From assembly GCA_013399855.1 (NCBI GenBank), contig VXAY01002250.1, positions 88,990 through 152,989 of the forward strand: a DNA stretch of 64,000 nucleotides, in the 5' to 3' direction. Below the pieces are notes generated by a model, which saw only the letters and a program-made list of their open reading frames with translations, was not told the origin of the DNA and made no database searches. Made by a program: the position numbers and the translations under genes. The DNA comes from Oxyruncus cristatus (Eukaryota; Chordata; Aves; Passeriformes; Cotingidae). Positions within the stretch are counted from its first letter, which is position 1. The number at the start of each line of letters is the position of its first letter. Below are positions 1 to 11,914 of the stretch, piece by piece.

Positions 1-480
1 GGGAGCGCCCCCCCGCCTCCCGCCCTCCCCGCTCCGGCGGGACCCGCGGGGCTGCCGCGGGGCTGGGAGGCGGCGCTGGTGCGGGTGGACACCGCCTCCC
101 GCACCGCTTGGCCCGGCCTCACCCGGGCTCTCCGAATGCCCGGGGAGGAGCCCGCTTCTTCCCCTGGGGAGCTAAATGAGTGTCGGGGAAGGAACGCGCC
201 CTAAACTAACCCCGGGTGCAGCCGGCGGAGTCATCTGCCTTTACGCTCGTTTTGGGAGCCCGGGGGGCGATTTACCGGAACGCAGGTCTTCCCCTCGTCA
301 GCAGGCCGGGGAGAGGGGAAGGGCTCACCCTCCCCGCCCCTGGCACCTCACAGCAGTGTGTTTTCGACCCCAGCTGCCAAAGGAAGCCGGAGGACACCAG
401 CGCAGAGCTCTCCAGCCTGTGCCCGTGCAGTTTGTGGCTCAGACGTCCTCGCGGGGAGATGGCTTTATTTAGATGGAGTA
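1..480. promoter_or_regulatory. Edge of a CpG island, owner unknown
   Basis: The first 180 bases are very GC-rich with many CpG dinucleotides and GC-box-like runs (CGCCTCCCGCCCTCCCC). GC content falls steadily and is ordinary by about 480. A frame is open from base 1 to a TAA at 202-204 on the plus strand, but it shows no domain I know, and GC-rich DNA gives such frames by chance. It could be a promoter or first exon of a neighbouring gene or long non-coding RNA; most of it lies left of the window. Confidence 0.6.
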
Positions 481-1254
481 GGTGGTGATGAGATATCACT
501 TGCTGGGCTAACAGAATTACAATGCATGTGGTTTGGGCCTCTGCAAGTCTGTCCTCAATTATTTTTGTTTCTTTTGGTGCTTCCCCAAGTCTTTCAGATA
601 GAGCGTCTTCACTCCATGTGTCTGTTCTTCCAGGAACAGGCACGCGAATCCGAACTTCAGGCCTCATCTGACAGCACATTCCTTTGCCAAAAAGGCCAGA
701 GCAGTTGTAATTGCTGTCAAAAATGAGCTTTCAACAGGCCCCTGGAAGTAGGGACAGGAATGAAAAAAACAATCCTTCCCTTCCTTGCCCCTCAAAATAC
801 CTGTAGACTTTGACCTGCCTACAGAGAAAGGTGGAAAGGGCGTGCTCCGAAGTCACAACCTCTGCTAATGGACCTCTGCTTATGAAGCTGTTCAGTACTG
901 CCACCCACTTTCCCCAGAGTTAAATAAGCAAAAACAAAGTAATAAAAAAGTTTTGTAATGTACCGGCTCTCACAGGTAGAAGAAGGGACTAGATGCTTCA
1001 GGCTCCTCAGGATATGTTAAATTTCAAATAAACATTCCATACATAATGGTAAATCTCCCATGGCCTTTCCCCCATTAAACACCATAGGAAAATCTGGTTA
1101 CTGAATATAGATTTCTATCACTATTCTACACACTGTGGGCTTTCCAAAATACCTCCATGACCTGAAAAAGATGACATATGAGCTACAGAAGATCTGTATT
1201 TTCTGGAGAATTGGGTGATTTTCAGTTAGGTGGTCTAGAACATGTAATCGCAGC
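481..1254. other. Unassigned non-coding sequence
   Basis: This is ordinary single-copy-looking sequence with no gene, repeat or RNA that I can support. A pyrimidine tract ending in CTTTCAG at about 570-597 looks like a 3' splice site on the plus strand but has no matching exon evidence. Confidence 0.5.
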
Positions 1255-1586
1255 GTGGTTTGAAATGGGCCCTTACAGATCCTCTAGTTCCAACTCCCCT
1301 GCCATGTGAAAGGATACCTTCCACTAGACCAGGCTTCTCAAAGCCCCATCCAATCCAGCCTTGAACACTTCCAGGGGTGGAGCATCCCCAGCTTCTCTAT
1401 GCAACCTCTTCCAGTGCTTCACCACTCTCACAGTAATGAATTTCTTCCTAATATCTAATCTAAATATCCCCTCTTTTGGTGTGAAGACCTGTCACTACAT
1501 GCTCTTGAAAAAAGTCCCTCTCTGGCTGTCTTGTAGGCCCTCCATAGGTACTGGAAGGCTGCGTAAAGTGTTCCCAGAGCCTAACA
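1255..1586 (-). mobile_element. CR1 LINE 3' fragment (ORF2 end plus 3' tail)
   Basis: On the minus strand the sequence gives the typical CR1 ORF2 C-terminal text (RKFITVRVVKHWKRLHREAG, then PPLEVFKAGLD), then a stop and the short CR1 3'UTR with GGCAGGGGAGTTGGAACTAG. The 5' part is truncated, as usual for avian CR1 copies. The inner region near 1470-1530 has diverged. It is the best-preserved CR1 copy in the window. Confidence 0.88.
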
Positions 1587-3650
1587 TCTAAAATGACACT
1601 AGAAATGGATGTTTTGGCAAGATTATCATATCCACATATCCGGCTGTTTTGCCTCATACCTCTGTTAGATACAGACACTCAGGAAATCTGGGGTCTTTTA
1701 AGCATCCTCAGTACACACATGAAAAGAATACACATGGAAGATCAGCAAGAATCAGGTAGCATTTGAATTAGGACAAGTGTGGGCTAGGAAGTCACTAGAG
1801 TTGCCATGGTGGGTTCTGCACCTCTGTGCTCACACTCCAAGACTTTAGCACGGATTTTGCCTGCAACAGGAGAGTCTTCTCCACAGGTTTATAACCTGTC
1901 GTCATAATCCCTGAACTGACCTTATTACTTTGGTGGAAGGAGTGTACCCAGTTACTGGCCATCCAAACCTCATCTCAAGCTGAGGAGACCAGAAGACTGT
2001 CCACCTCCAGCTATAACTCTCGTTGTCAGACTAATTTTAAAGAGAGAAAGGAATTCACTTGCTCTCAAGCAAAATGTATTTTCACTCCAGCCAAATGTTA
2101 GTTGAGATGATCACAAAATTGGAAGCAGAGTCACAAAATAGAAAAATAATTAAGAGTATTTATAGGTATGGCCTTTCAGAGCAGAGCTCTTCTCTTAAGA
2201 CACAATGTCTAGGTGTATAATGGGAAAGCCACCTCATCTTCAGATCAGCGTAGAGAAACTATCAAAGTATCTTCTTAGGTAACATATCTCTCTTTCTGAC
2301 TGATCCCTCAATCTAAGGATACATCTTCAATGAGAACTTAAATCAACAGATATAGAGAGAGGAGACCATTCTTAAGCCTTCGAGGATCAATTGCACCTTT
2401 CTTCTTCTCCTTCCTGTGGTTCTATTTAAAGTAAAACATGTCTGATGCTGGGAATAATAAAACTACAGCTTTATTTCTGTCACCCAGAGGAAAGAGGCTT
2501 TCTTTCTTTCTTCCAGCTTCACCTGGAATCTGGTTCACTCCTCCTAAAACATCAATGGAGTGAAAATATTCTCAAACCTCCCTCCCAGTTTTGATAAAGG
2601 TAACATTTTTTCTGCTAGTTGCAATACTTCATAATCACATATCTTAAAAACTAGTGATTATATCAAACCTATACACATACAGTTTAACAAAAAGTGATAA
2701 CACCATAGTTACCAGGTTGCCTCCAGCATAGCAAAGAAACCAAGCATGACACAAAACTAGCCTGAATCCCCAAGGTGGGAATAGATATGTTCATGCTGAA
2801 CACAGCTTATTGGGGGGAATTTTGCTGTGCATGTGTTAAATGCATATTTGTCATTAATTTCTGAAAACTGGTGCTTACTGTCCTGTGTTACTGCTGAAGT
2901 ATTAAAGCAGCCCCTGGAGATATGTGATATGTTTTGTCTAAGGCTCTGTACAGCATGGCACTTTCTGCCTTGTATTGTATCTCTTGGACATAATATAATA
3001 TGGTGCCATATAATACAATATTATAATACAAAAGACTAATAGAAGAACTTACATTATAGTTGAGTTCAAACTGCCTTCCTTGACTGCTGACTGCTCTACT
3101 GACTGACACAACAGCAAATTTCTCCAGTTTACGCCATGGTATGAAAGGAGAAGCAGGTCTCAACACCTAAAAGTACCACAGAGCCATTGATGTTTACATT
3201 GGGGTTTCTGGATCCATCAGGAGCTCACCTGACTATTCTGTGTGGTGTTTTGCAGCATGCTGGTAATGCAGGTGTTGGAATTCTTGCGGGAGGACTTTAT
3301 TTCTGCTGGACAAGCACCCGGAGCTGGTGCTGGTGGCCCGGGAAAGTGTTGGTACCCCTGCCATGGGACTTCCCTCCCTTTTTTGAGCCCACTGACACTG
3401 ACTCCGTGATAGCCTGGTCTATTTTGATGTGCACCTAGGTAGAGAAAGGAGTGGGGACAACCGGAAGACAGCAATATTGTTCATTCATTTTTGTCCTCTC
3501 CATGAAAGCAGAAAGGTCACAGAGCTATGATTCTCCAAGCTCTTTGGAAAGAGATTGAGGAAGGCCGGGGAAAAGACCAGTGCTACAAATACTGATGCAG
3601 TATCAGCATTCAACAGCTTTGATATTAGTGACCGGATCATGATGTTCCTG

Positions 3651-3686
3651 ATGAATCATGGTATCACAATGAATCGTGGTATCAGT
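3651..3686. repeat. Near-perfect 18-base tandem duplication
   Basis: ATGAATCATGGTATCACA is followed at once by ATGAATCGTGGTATCAGT (15 of 18 identical). Confidence 0.85.
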
Positions 3687-6456
3687 ACCTCACCTCCTCC
3701 ATGTTACTCTCCATTTCGATGGCTAATGTGGGGTGAAAGGCCACTGAATGTCATCCAGTATAAAGGGTTCACACAAGTGAGTTTTTCAGCTCACCTGGGA
3801 GGTCTCAAAGAAATTGGCTGAGGGCCTAGAGTTCAGTGCCTTCAGAGGGCTGGAACAACGCTTTCGTTTTGGTAATTGGTCTTCTCCTCACTCTTACCCA
3901 GCCTGAATTTATGTTCTGGGCTTGAAATAATGTCATCGTGCATGAGAGTTTTCAGGTAGTCTGAATGATGAAATCAGCTCCGTATCGATAGATTTGTGGT
4001 GAGGGAACTCCTTGATATTTGTTCTTTCCCTCTATCTGTGCCGCAAAGCAGACAGTTGATAGTGCCCAAAGTTATCACAGTGCAGCTGGATCACTAAATG
4101 GCTTACACTGTTCTTTCAGTCCCATTGCTAAGAAACATCTAGATATGCATCAAAGGAGAGGGCTGCCCATCTAAGTGTGGGAGGAGTTCCAGAGGATTAG
4201 TAAAATCAGAACTGAGTAAACTGAAGTGGAGAAAATGATGCTGAACAAGAGCATGCCTTCCAAAAGCATGCCAAGTTTGGACTTCTCTTCCATTCCTAAA
4301 GAGCTGTGGCACCTCCACTGTCAACCCCAAATGGGCACCATGAACATCTTCACATAAGGATGGTCTTACTCCTTATTGATGAGCTTACTCAGCCAAGTAA
4401 GCACCTCAACTACTTAGGTCTGCAACAGTGAAAAACAGAATACTGGCTCTAACTGAAGACTTACTGTTGTTCAGACAACAGGACTCCCAACACACAGTTT
4501 AACACCCCTAATACTCTGCACTGACTTGATCTTCCTTTGCAAATTCAAATACCATGTATTCCAAGTGTCAAAAACATGAACAATCGTGCCATCTCAAAAA
4601 GGAAAAGCGTGCACTGTGTCTTGCCAGATAGAAATGAAACCATTATTCTTGACCATAGCCATTACCTTGTGAGTAGATCCAGCCTAGAATTTAGCAGGAT
4701 ATAAAGAAAGTCCTAGTTCTGTGGCTGAGAAAAGTTTTACCAGTTCTTCTCCCTCATTTGAGCATTTTGTTCCATGTAATTAAACATGCCAGTAAAAAAA
4801 AAAAATAGTCTTTTGTTAGATTGACAGTTAAGCCCTGACTTAAAACCATAACCTCGATTGTGTTCAAAGCTGAAAATCCAGTCTGGCTGACGTTTTGTCC
4901 TTTAAATCATGATGTTGTAATCACAAATTAAAGACTGCACTTATATTGTACCAAGTTAAATCACACACATTTCAGAAACTTTGTCAGGTAAAGGAAGCAC
5001 AGGGCTAGGTAAAGATGGTGTCAGACCAAATTTTCAGTCTTCTTCGTTGGTGTTTTGGATTTTTCTCAGATCTTCAAGGTTATATACTTTTCATGGTCTA
5101 ATTTCTGTTATTCCCTATGGCACTGGTACATATTTACCAACTAACAATAATAATTCCTTTGAAACACAGTAATTTATAATAGGCATATTATGATCTTTTC
5201 AGACTTATTGTGATCTAATCGCTAGGCACCTATTTAGGAAGCATAAAATCCTTTCAAGACTTTTACCTTGAGACAGGCTAAGAATGCACAATGCATAAAC
5301 ACACATTCATAACAGTTCACAGTTTGGTAAGATGATCAATTCTCCAAAGCCATATATATAAAAGAGTTAATTGAACATTAGCCACCTTTCAAACCCTAAT
5401 TACACAGCTTGTTTAAAAGAGAAGAATGTGCAGAAATGTTTTTGTAAATCAAAGGCATGTTCAAACTGCAGAACACAGAGAGAAATGGGAAAAGTCAGTT
5501 TTAGTTGGATTGTCATTTTGACATGATCTTGTGTTTACAGGTTTAAGTCAGAATCTAAATGCAATTCAAATAAAGGGTGTTTTCTCCCAGTTGATGGCCA
5601 AACTTCAGGAGTTTGTTACCTCAAATTCAGAAGATTGTCTTCTCACTGTATCATGTATCAAACCCACTTTTTAGTGGGTTGATTGTTTTTCCTATGAGTT
5701 CAGTGAACTCTCAAGCAGCTTCCATCCCTGTTCAGTGGAGATATATCAGTACAACAAAGTCCTGGCACAAGTCAACACATGACACCATTTTTGCTCACAA
5801 GTGACTTTCTATAGTAGTGCTACACCAGCCTGAATCTACACTGTTCCTGCAAAGGGAGTAATGATAATAAATAAGTAACTACAGTAGGGCAAGTAGATGA
5901 CAAGTTGGAAAATTTGATAAAATGATAATGTGCAGTTTAATATGATGGATGGCTTTATTAAGTTATTTCATGTCATGGGATACAAACTTCAAACTTCAGT
6001 AGATGAACCTGAGCTTTGACTAGTGTGAGGCAGAAAACTTTGTGACTGCAATGAGAATGCTTATTACTGCTAATAAAATATGTTCTCTCAACATTTCCCT
6101 AGTGAAAAAATCTCTTCCACCAGCATCTCATAATTAAGCAATACTCATATTATGTCACTACCTTTTCTTAAACCTCCACTTGCAAATATCTGCCACGTTC
6201 TCTGGCAGTCACAATATATTTTGAATTTAAATTTCTAATTGTAATGACTACAAGCTAAAGCTTAAAAACATGAACACTGAAGATTATGATGCCAGCAGAT
6301 AAGTAAAATAAATCCAAATCTTTGCAATTTTTAAACATTTCTGTGTTCTTTTTCATGTCTCCCTCCTTATTGTCTTAATTCAAATCATTCTTATAAAACT
6401 ATTCTTCTCCAACACACACCTAGACAGTCCAATTTTTTTCTTTGATACTCACCAGG

Positions 6457-6492
6457 AAAAAACAAACAAACAAACAAACAAACAAACAAACA
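6457..6492. repeat. (CAAA)n microsatellite
   Basis: An uninterrupted run of CAAA units, about eight copies, starts from an A-run. Confidence 0.95.
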
Positions 6493-7339
6493 CTGTCATG
6501 CTACAATGTAGGCATTTCTTATGAAACCAGACAATTCTTTGCTAATATTTCCCTTATGCAGTGGAGGTTAAACCACAGGGATAGGTAAAGATGATTCTTT
6601 AAAATTAACTAAAAAGCATATCCCAGCCAATGGTTTGATTTTCCAGGTATCTATGCTTTTTTTTTTTTTTTTCCTATTTAATCCATTCTCCACAGCAGAG
6701 AAGAAAATCCTGAAGCAAAATTCCTTTTTGAAGACATCCCACCATTCTCAGCATTCCATACATCCTTCTGGATTGAGCTGCCCATGCTTGGTTCATCCCT
6801 GGCATGCCAAGCTCAGCAAGGAGAAGAAAGCAGCTTAGAGAGGGACTTGATAGGTTTTGGTGCTATGCAAAGTTCTATGGTACTCTTTAGGGCTATACTA
6901 ACACCAAGTGCTTGGGGGGCAGGAGGGCTGTGAAGAAAACAGGGGAAGAAGAAAAGGCAGATAACAACAAGCCACTAGATAAGGGGTGAGGCGGGGGGCG
7001 GAACTGGAGAAAGAAAGACTGCTCCACAGCCCTCAGCCATGGCTCCACTCTGGTTACCTCAGTTTCACATCTAGACATGGTTATGGGTGCCTCAGCTTGC
7101 AGGTGTTCATATTGAGCTATTTCTTAGTATCCTAAATAAATAAACAGTGTGTCAGGTACAGGTTTTCTCTATAGTGGTATCAGATTTTCAGCCTAAAGCA
7201 AAGAACATTACTCCTCCAGACATCAGTGAGAGTTTTTCCCGGGTTTCTTTCAGTGGGCAGTAATAGGGACCTCACTAAGCTATAAATAAGGTCCATTGAA
7301 AATTAGATGGACTTTGGGTAAAACCTTCAGAGACAGAAT

Positions 7340-7340
<1 letters not shown>

Positions 7341-7385
<45 letters not shown>
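7341..7385. repeat. (AG)n microsatellite
   Basis: Twenty-two perfect AG dinucleotides. This is the longest perfect dinucleotide array in the window. Confidence 0.97.
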
Positions 7386-7388
<3 letters not shown>

Positions 7389-8083
7389 GCAGACATACAC
7401 ATTTATAGACAAAACTGGTTTTTTTTTCTGGGATTTGAACTTTTGTTATAGATAGGCACTTCCAGATTGAACACATAACCAATGTCCTCCCCTCCTCCTT
7501 CTTCTGTGAAGCCTATGGGATAGGGCATAGCCTAATCTTACTCCAATTTCTCTACTTTCAACTGCTGAGGGACAGTGAACAGATCAGGAAGCCTGTTATT
7601 CCAAATCTGAAATTCCAAGTGCATTACTTGTTCAAATTAAGCCATGTGATACTGTTTTAGTTCATTGATTTGACAACTGTGACATTTAAAACAATGTTTC
7701 TGATACAGAAACTGCTGGAAAAGCAAATGAAAAATGTCCCAAAAGCAAACCGTTTGGAAAGTAAGCACAGCTGGACCCTAATTCTTTAATAAATTGGAAT
7801 GAATATTCCCAGAACAAATTTTCAGTATTTAGCTGTGTTTTTAAATTGCAAGACTTCTGAACTTGCATGACACCTGGAAAACATACCATCCTCACTCTCT
7901 TCTCACTCTCTTGTCTGTACAAAAGAAAAGCCTCTAAGTTCAAGCATGATTATCCCTATTTTTAAGGCATAAAGTTTAAAGCTACAATACAAAGAACTTT
8001 GAAATAATTGAAGTATCTAATGGTACAAGCATTTGTTTACTGAGGTTTTCAAAGCTACCAAAGCTGCTTAAACACCCCAAAAC

Positions 8084-8200
8084 CTTGTGGATGTGGCACC
8101 TGGGGACATGCTTTATTGGTGAACATGGTGGTACTGGGTTAACAGTTTGACACAGTGACCTTAGGGGTCTTTGCCAACCTTAGCAATTCCAAGATTTTGT
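8084..8200 (+). mobile_element. CR1-like 3' tail fragment
   Basis: The order TTGTGGATGTGGCACCTGGGG, then a GGTGAACATGG block, then GACCTTAGGGGTCTTTGCCAACC, ending CAATTCCAAGATTTTG, resembles the 3' end and degraded octamer tail of common bird CR1 subfamilies. It is about 117 bases long, with no coding part preserved. Confidence 0.6.
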
Positions 8201-11200
8201 AAAAAGTACTTAAAAAAATGTCATTATCTACTTGTACCTCTACTTTTTGCCTTCCCATCTCCCGTCTAACTCATCCCATTGTCCCCACTGCCAGCCTTTG
8301 TTCCTTTACTTTTCTCCAGACTAAAACTACTTGCCTTCTCCTTTCTCCACCTACATCTCAGCACACTGACTGTACCTTTGCCTGGATTCCTAAAACCATT
8401 AAAATACATTGAAACAGTCAGTGAGGGATATTGCTATACAGTTTGATCATGTAAGCAACAACGGTCTAGTGTACCTGTAAGAGGCAAAGGCACCATAAAA
8501 ATAGAGGAAAATAAAAAAGTGGTGTTCTCATTCCTCCCAAATGGTAAGAGGTTGTCATGGAAGCTCAGTTTTCACATTCCCTGCCCGGTTTGTTGGTCAG
8601 TCTTCTCTTCCTTCCCCACTCACCCGTGAGGAGTTGAAAAGGGCAGAACCCAAGCAGCACGAAATGGGAGTGAGACTTGTAAAGACGGTGAAACAAAATG
8701 AGTAGACATAAGTAAAATAATCCTAAAACAATGACATCTCTCTTTATTGTAAAAACTGAGATGATAAAATGGATAGTAAAACTTTTAATCGCCTCTTTAC
8801 TGCAGTGCAAGACTGCTACTGTCAGGGTCCTGCAGTCGAGCTGTGGCCAGGCTGAGCAGGTTTTTTAGAGTTTCATTCTTCATCTGCAGACTTCAGGAAG
8901 GAAAGGATTGTTCCTAGGAGAGGAAGTTAAAATTTAAATTGCCCAATTTCTTCCTTAGGCTGGCATAAATCAAAAGTATCAGTTGAGTTAGGCTGGTTGG
9001 GGAAGAGATTAAAATCTGTTCTTCAATCTTTAATAGAAAATGCATTTCTATTGTACATTATTAGAATATTAATTTTTGTTGCCTCCATAAGACAATCATA
9101 AGAAATGGAGGGAAAATAAAAAGTTCAAATTACTGGTCTATGTCCCATGGTCTCTTTTTGGAGTACTAGTCAGTCATAAGTCCTAAAATAAGGTCCTCCA
9201 AGACCGCAAAGGACTCCAGCTTTGGAGGAATCCAAATTTGTGGCTCAACAACTGCCCAGAAAAAAAAGACAGACTTCCACCACAAATCTGTCAAACTTGA
9301 AACATTTTCACAAGCATTTCAAGTTAAACTAATTGTCCGTTTTGAGTTTTGTCCTAGCTCTACTCAGGGGGCCTGTAATTGTGCCAGAAGATTTCTGTAA
9401 GTGAAGAAGAGGAAAGCCTGAATCAAAACCACCCGATTTTAGATACAGATGATCTGCAAAGTCCTGTCAGCATCTGGTCTGAAGGGAGTTCTAGCTCTTC
9501 ATTTGCCATTTATAGTATTTCCCCCTCATTTATGTTAAAAACACAATCTTTCTCTTCTTTTAGTCTTGCACACCTTTCATGAACCGAATGCTGGCTGCCA
9601 CTCCTGATGATTGACGGATGAAGCCTGCTTCTATCTCTAAATTAAAGCTGAGAGTAGATTACAACCTGCCTGAGCCAGGCTAGGATGAGGGGGATGCTTG
9701 AACGAGCAGTAGGGAAGGGACGAGTCAGAGATTTAGGCTGTATGTTTCTTCTTGCGCTGGTGATTTGGGACAGACCACTTTGCCCTTCTCTCTGCTCTTC
9801 CTCTGCTCCATGGAATCGGAAGTGGGGAAGGAGAAGAAGAGTTGGGGTTTTTTTTGAGCATCCACGCACCCTATAGATCCTGGAGCCCACACCCCAGCAT
9901 TATGCCAAGGCCATGCTGCTATGTCAGCAGCAGCTCTCCTGGGAGAACAGGGGGCTCCAGGCTGCTGCCGTATGTCTGACAGAGTTGGTAGGCAAACTAA
10001 GATGAATTTGAAACCTCTCCTTCTAGCACAGGAGGGAAAAAGATTAAAACAAATGGGCAACAGGATGGCTAATAGTGCTGGTACAATCACTGGCAATAGC
10101 AGCTGTAATAGAGTCAGCCTTGGAGCGAACTGTAGAGTGGCAATGTTACTTTATTCTTTGTAATGATCATTGTTAACTAATATTTGTCTACTGAATGCCC
10201 ACAGGTCTTTGTTGAGAATCAGCCCCTCACTATGGCTGGTCCTGAATACAACCTAATAAAAAGTCACCATCCTCCAGAGCTTGAAATTGAAGTACAAGTC
10301 AAAAGACAATAAGTGAATTCTGCAAAGAAACAGGTGGACCCCAGGGTAACAATGAGACAAATGTGTGATGACATGGCCTGAAAGTGGCCAAACAGTTACA
10401 TGCAAGAGGATGAGAAATGCTGCTATTTCTGTTAATTTGAAGAATCCCTTGAACAGTCTATCTAAGTTAAAGTTGCCAGATCTTTTGATGCCTTTTCAGA
10501 GTTGAAGTCCGCCTCCTGGTAAGCAGCTGTCAGGAAGGCAGGGAAGAGGTAGCCTCTCTCTTGAGGTGACGTGAAGTGAGTATGGGAGCAGCAATGTTGA
10601 TACCTAAGGCTAACTCTCTGCACATAGTCCATTTGAACTGCATCTTCTAGAAGCCAAACCAGACTTCCCAGCTAGCTATTAAAAGGGATTTGTCTCCTGT
10701 ACAAACTGGCCGCTGCCAAATGGCCACTGCAGAGCGAGCAACCAGTCCTTCCACAGGTTTGCACTCTTCAGAAAATAATTATGGCTCTGCTGTCTCTGCT
10801 GACCAGCTCTGCACCGAAATGGGAAAGGTTCCACATGTGTAATAGGAGCTCAGAGACCATGATAATGAGTATGGTGTAAAAAATGATAGATAGGTGGATG
10901 GACAGATACCTCTTTATCATTTCTCTGAGCCATCCAATTTCCCCAGGCACAGAGTACACCCTGGAGATTTGGGTTTAAGGCAGAGAAAGCTTTACACGAT
11001 GGATTGAGTGTTGTATAAATATGTAAATAAAGAATAGCTCTTTAATTTTTTATGAGGAATGCATTTTAAAGCCCTGCTTTGGCCTCCTTACTGAGACAAA
11101 ATTGCCACCTAACAAAATGGCAGTCATACCTGAACAAACATAACTATGTTCTGAACATAAAACATCTATATTAAAAATTAACTAATGAAAAAATATTTGG

Positions 11201-11860
11201 ATAATATTAAGAAAGGCAAAAAACTCATGCATCAGGTGAAAGCTTCCTGGGGTATGGAGTGCATTCAGCTATCAAGATTCTTTTCATAGGCCACGTGCTG
11301 CTTGCTGACATGTCTGAATCCCAAATAAACAGGCTGTACATGGGGAAGCTAACAGGGTTCGGGGGCAAGTGAAGTGTCAGAGCCACCCTACTGCCATGTG
11401 TGATGTGTCTTGAGGCAGCCTGTGCACAGCGGTGTGTAGTGGTGGCACTGTACAGGACTGAGCTTTTCAGCAGCAAGAATGGCACCTGAGCATCCAGAAG
11501 ATGCCGGGCCCTCAAATGCCTACTGGGCAGGACTGTCAAGAAAAACTGTGATGGGGTTTATGCACACAAGCTCCCAAACTGGAAAATGCAGAGCCACCAC
11601 ATTGGCAGAGGGAAGTGGAGAGCCATTCAGAGCCCTCTGTCACTGTCTGAGCTGGCCGTGTGGTGCTGGGTCCCAGGCAGGCACATTTGCACCCTGTGTC
11701 TGAAACATACAGCCTGGGCCTCAGCATGCTGGCTCAGCGATCTCTGATATGACCCTGCTTTTTGTGGGTAAGTGTGTCCTGTACAACTGGTCCCCTCCGC
11801 CACGACAGTGTTCCCACACAACCCCTCTGCCAGCGTTGCAGTAGGGAGACCTGCACAGCT
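8201..11860. other. Intergenic sequence, no gene seen
   Basis: No coding gene, RNA or recognisable mobile element. Short overlapping frames on both strands around 9640-10160 and 11225-12260 are chance openings in slightly GC-richer sequence. Confidence 0.5.
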
Positions 11861-11914
11861 CAGTTCCCAGAAACTGAGAGTTTCTGGGAACTGCAGAGTT
11901 TCCCAGCTCTGCAG
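11861..11914. repeat. Two adjacent perfect inverted repeats with paired STAT-type motifs
   Basis: CAGTTCCCAGAAACT (11861-11875), a 3-base spacer, then its exact complement (11879-11893) form a perfect 15-base-pair hairpin. It overlaps a second perfect palindrome, CTGCAGAG and CTCTGCAG around an 8-base loop (11891-11914). Each arm of the first contains TTCNNNGAA: TTCCCAGAA at 11864-11872 and TTCTGGGAA at 11882-11890. This is the consensus for STAT (and BCL6) binding, with 18 bases between centres. Confidence 0.7.

Larger units (their letters stand above)
1587..8083. other. Intergenic sequence, no gene seen
   Basis: Non-coding, AT-rich. It contains a CAAA microsatellite (6457-6492), a GA microsatellite (7341-7385), an 18-base near-tandem duplication (3651-3686) and a hairpin AACCCACT-TTTT-AGTGGGTT (5661-5680). 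Open frames are all under 100 codons and lack codon or domain signals. Confidence 0.6.

Noticed and set aside
1..204. Open frame from the left edge as an exon of a known gene
   Set aside because: The translated text is Pro/Ala/Gly-rich and matches no family I know. CpG-island sequence gives such frames by chance.
570..726. Possible plus-strand exon after a CTTTCAG pyrimidine-rich acceptor-like site
   Set aside because: There is no matching upstream donor in frame, no conserved domain and no downstream exon recognised.
5661..5680. Hairpin AACCCACT-TTTT-AGTGGGTT resembling a bacterial terminator
   Set aside because: The window is a vertebrate nuclear genome, so intrinsic terminators do not apply. 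An 8-base-pair hairpin is expected occasionally by chance.
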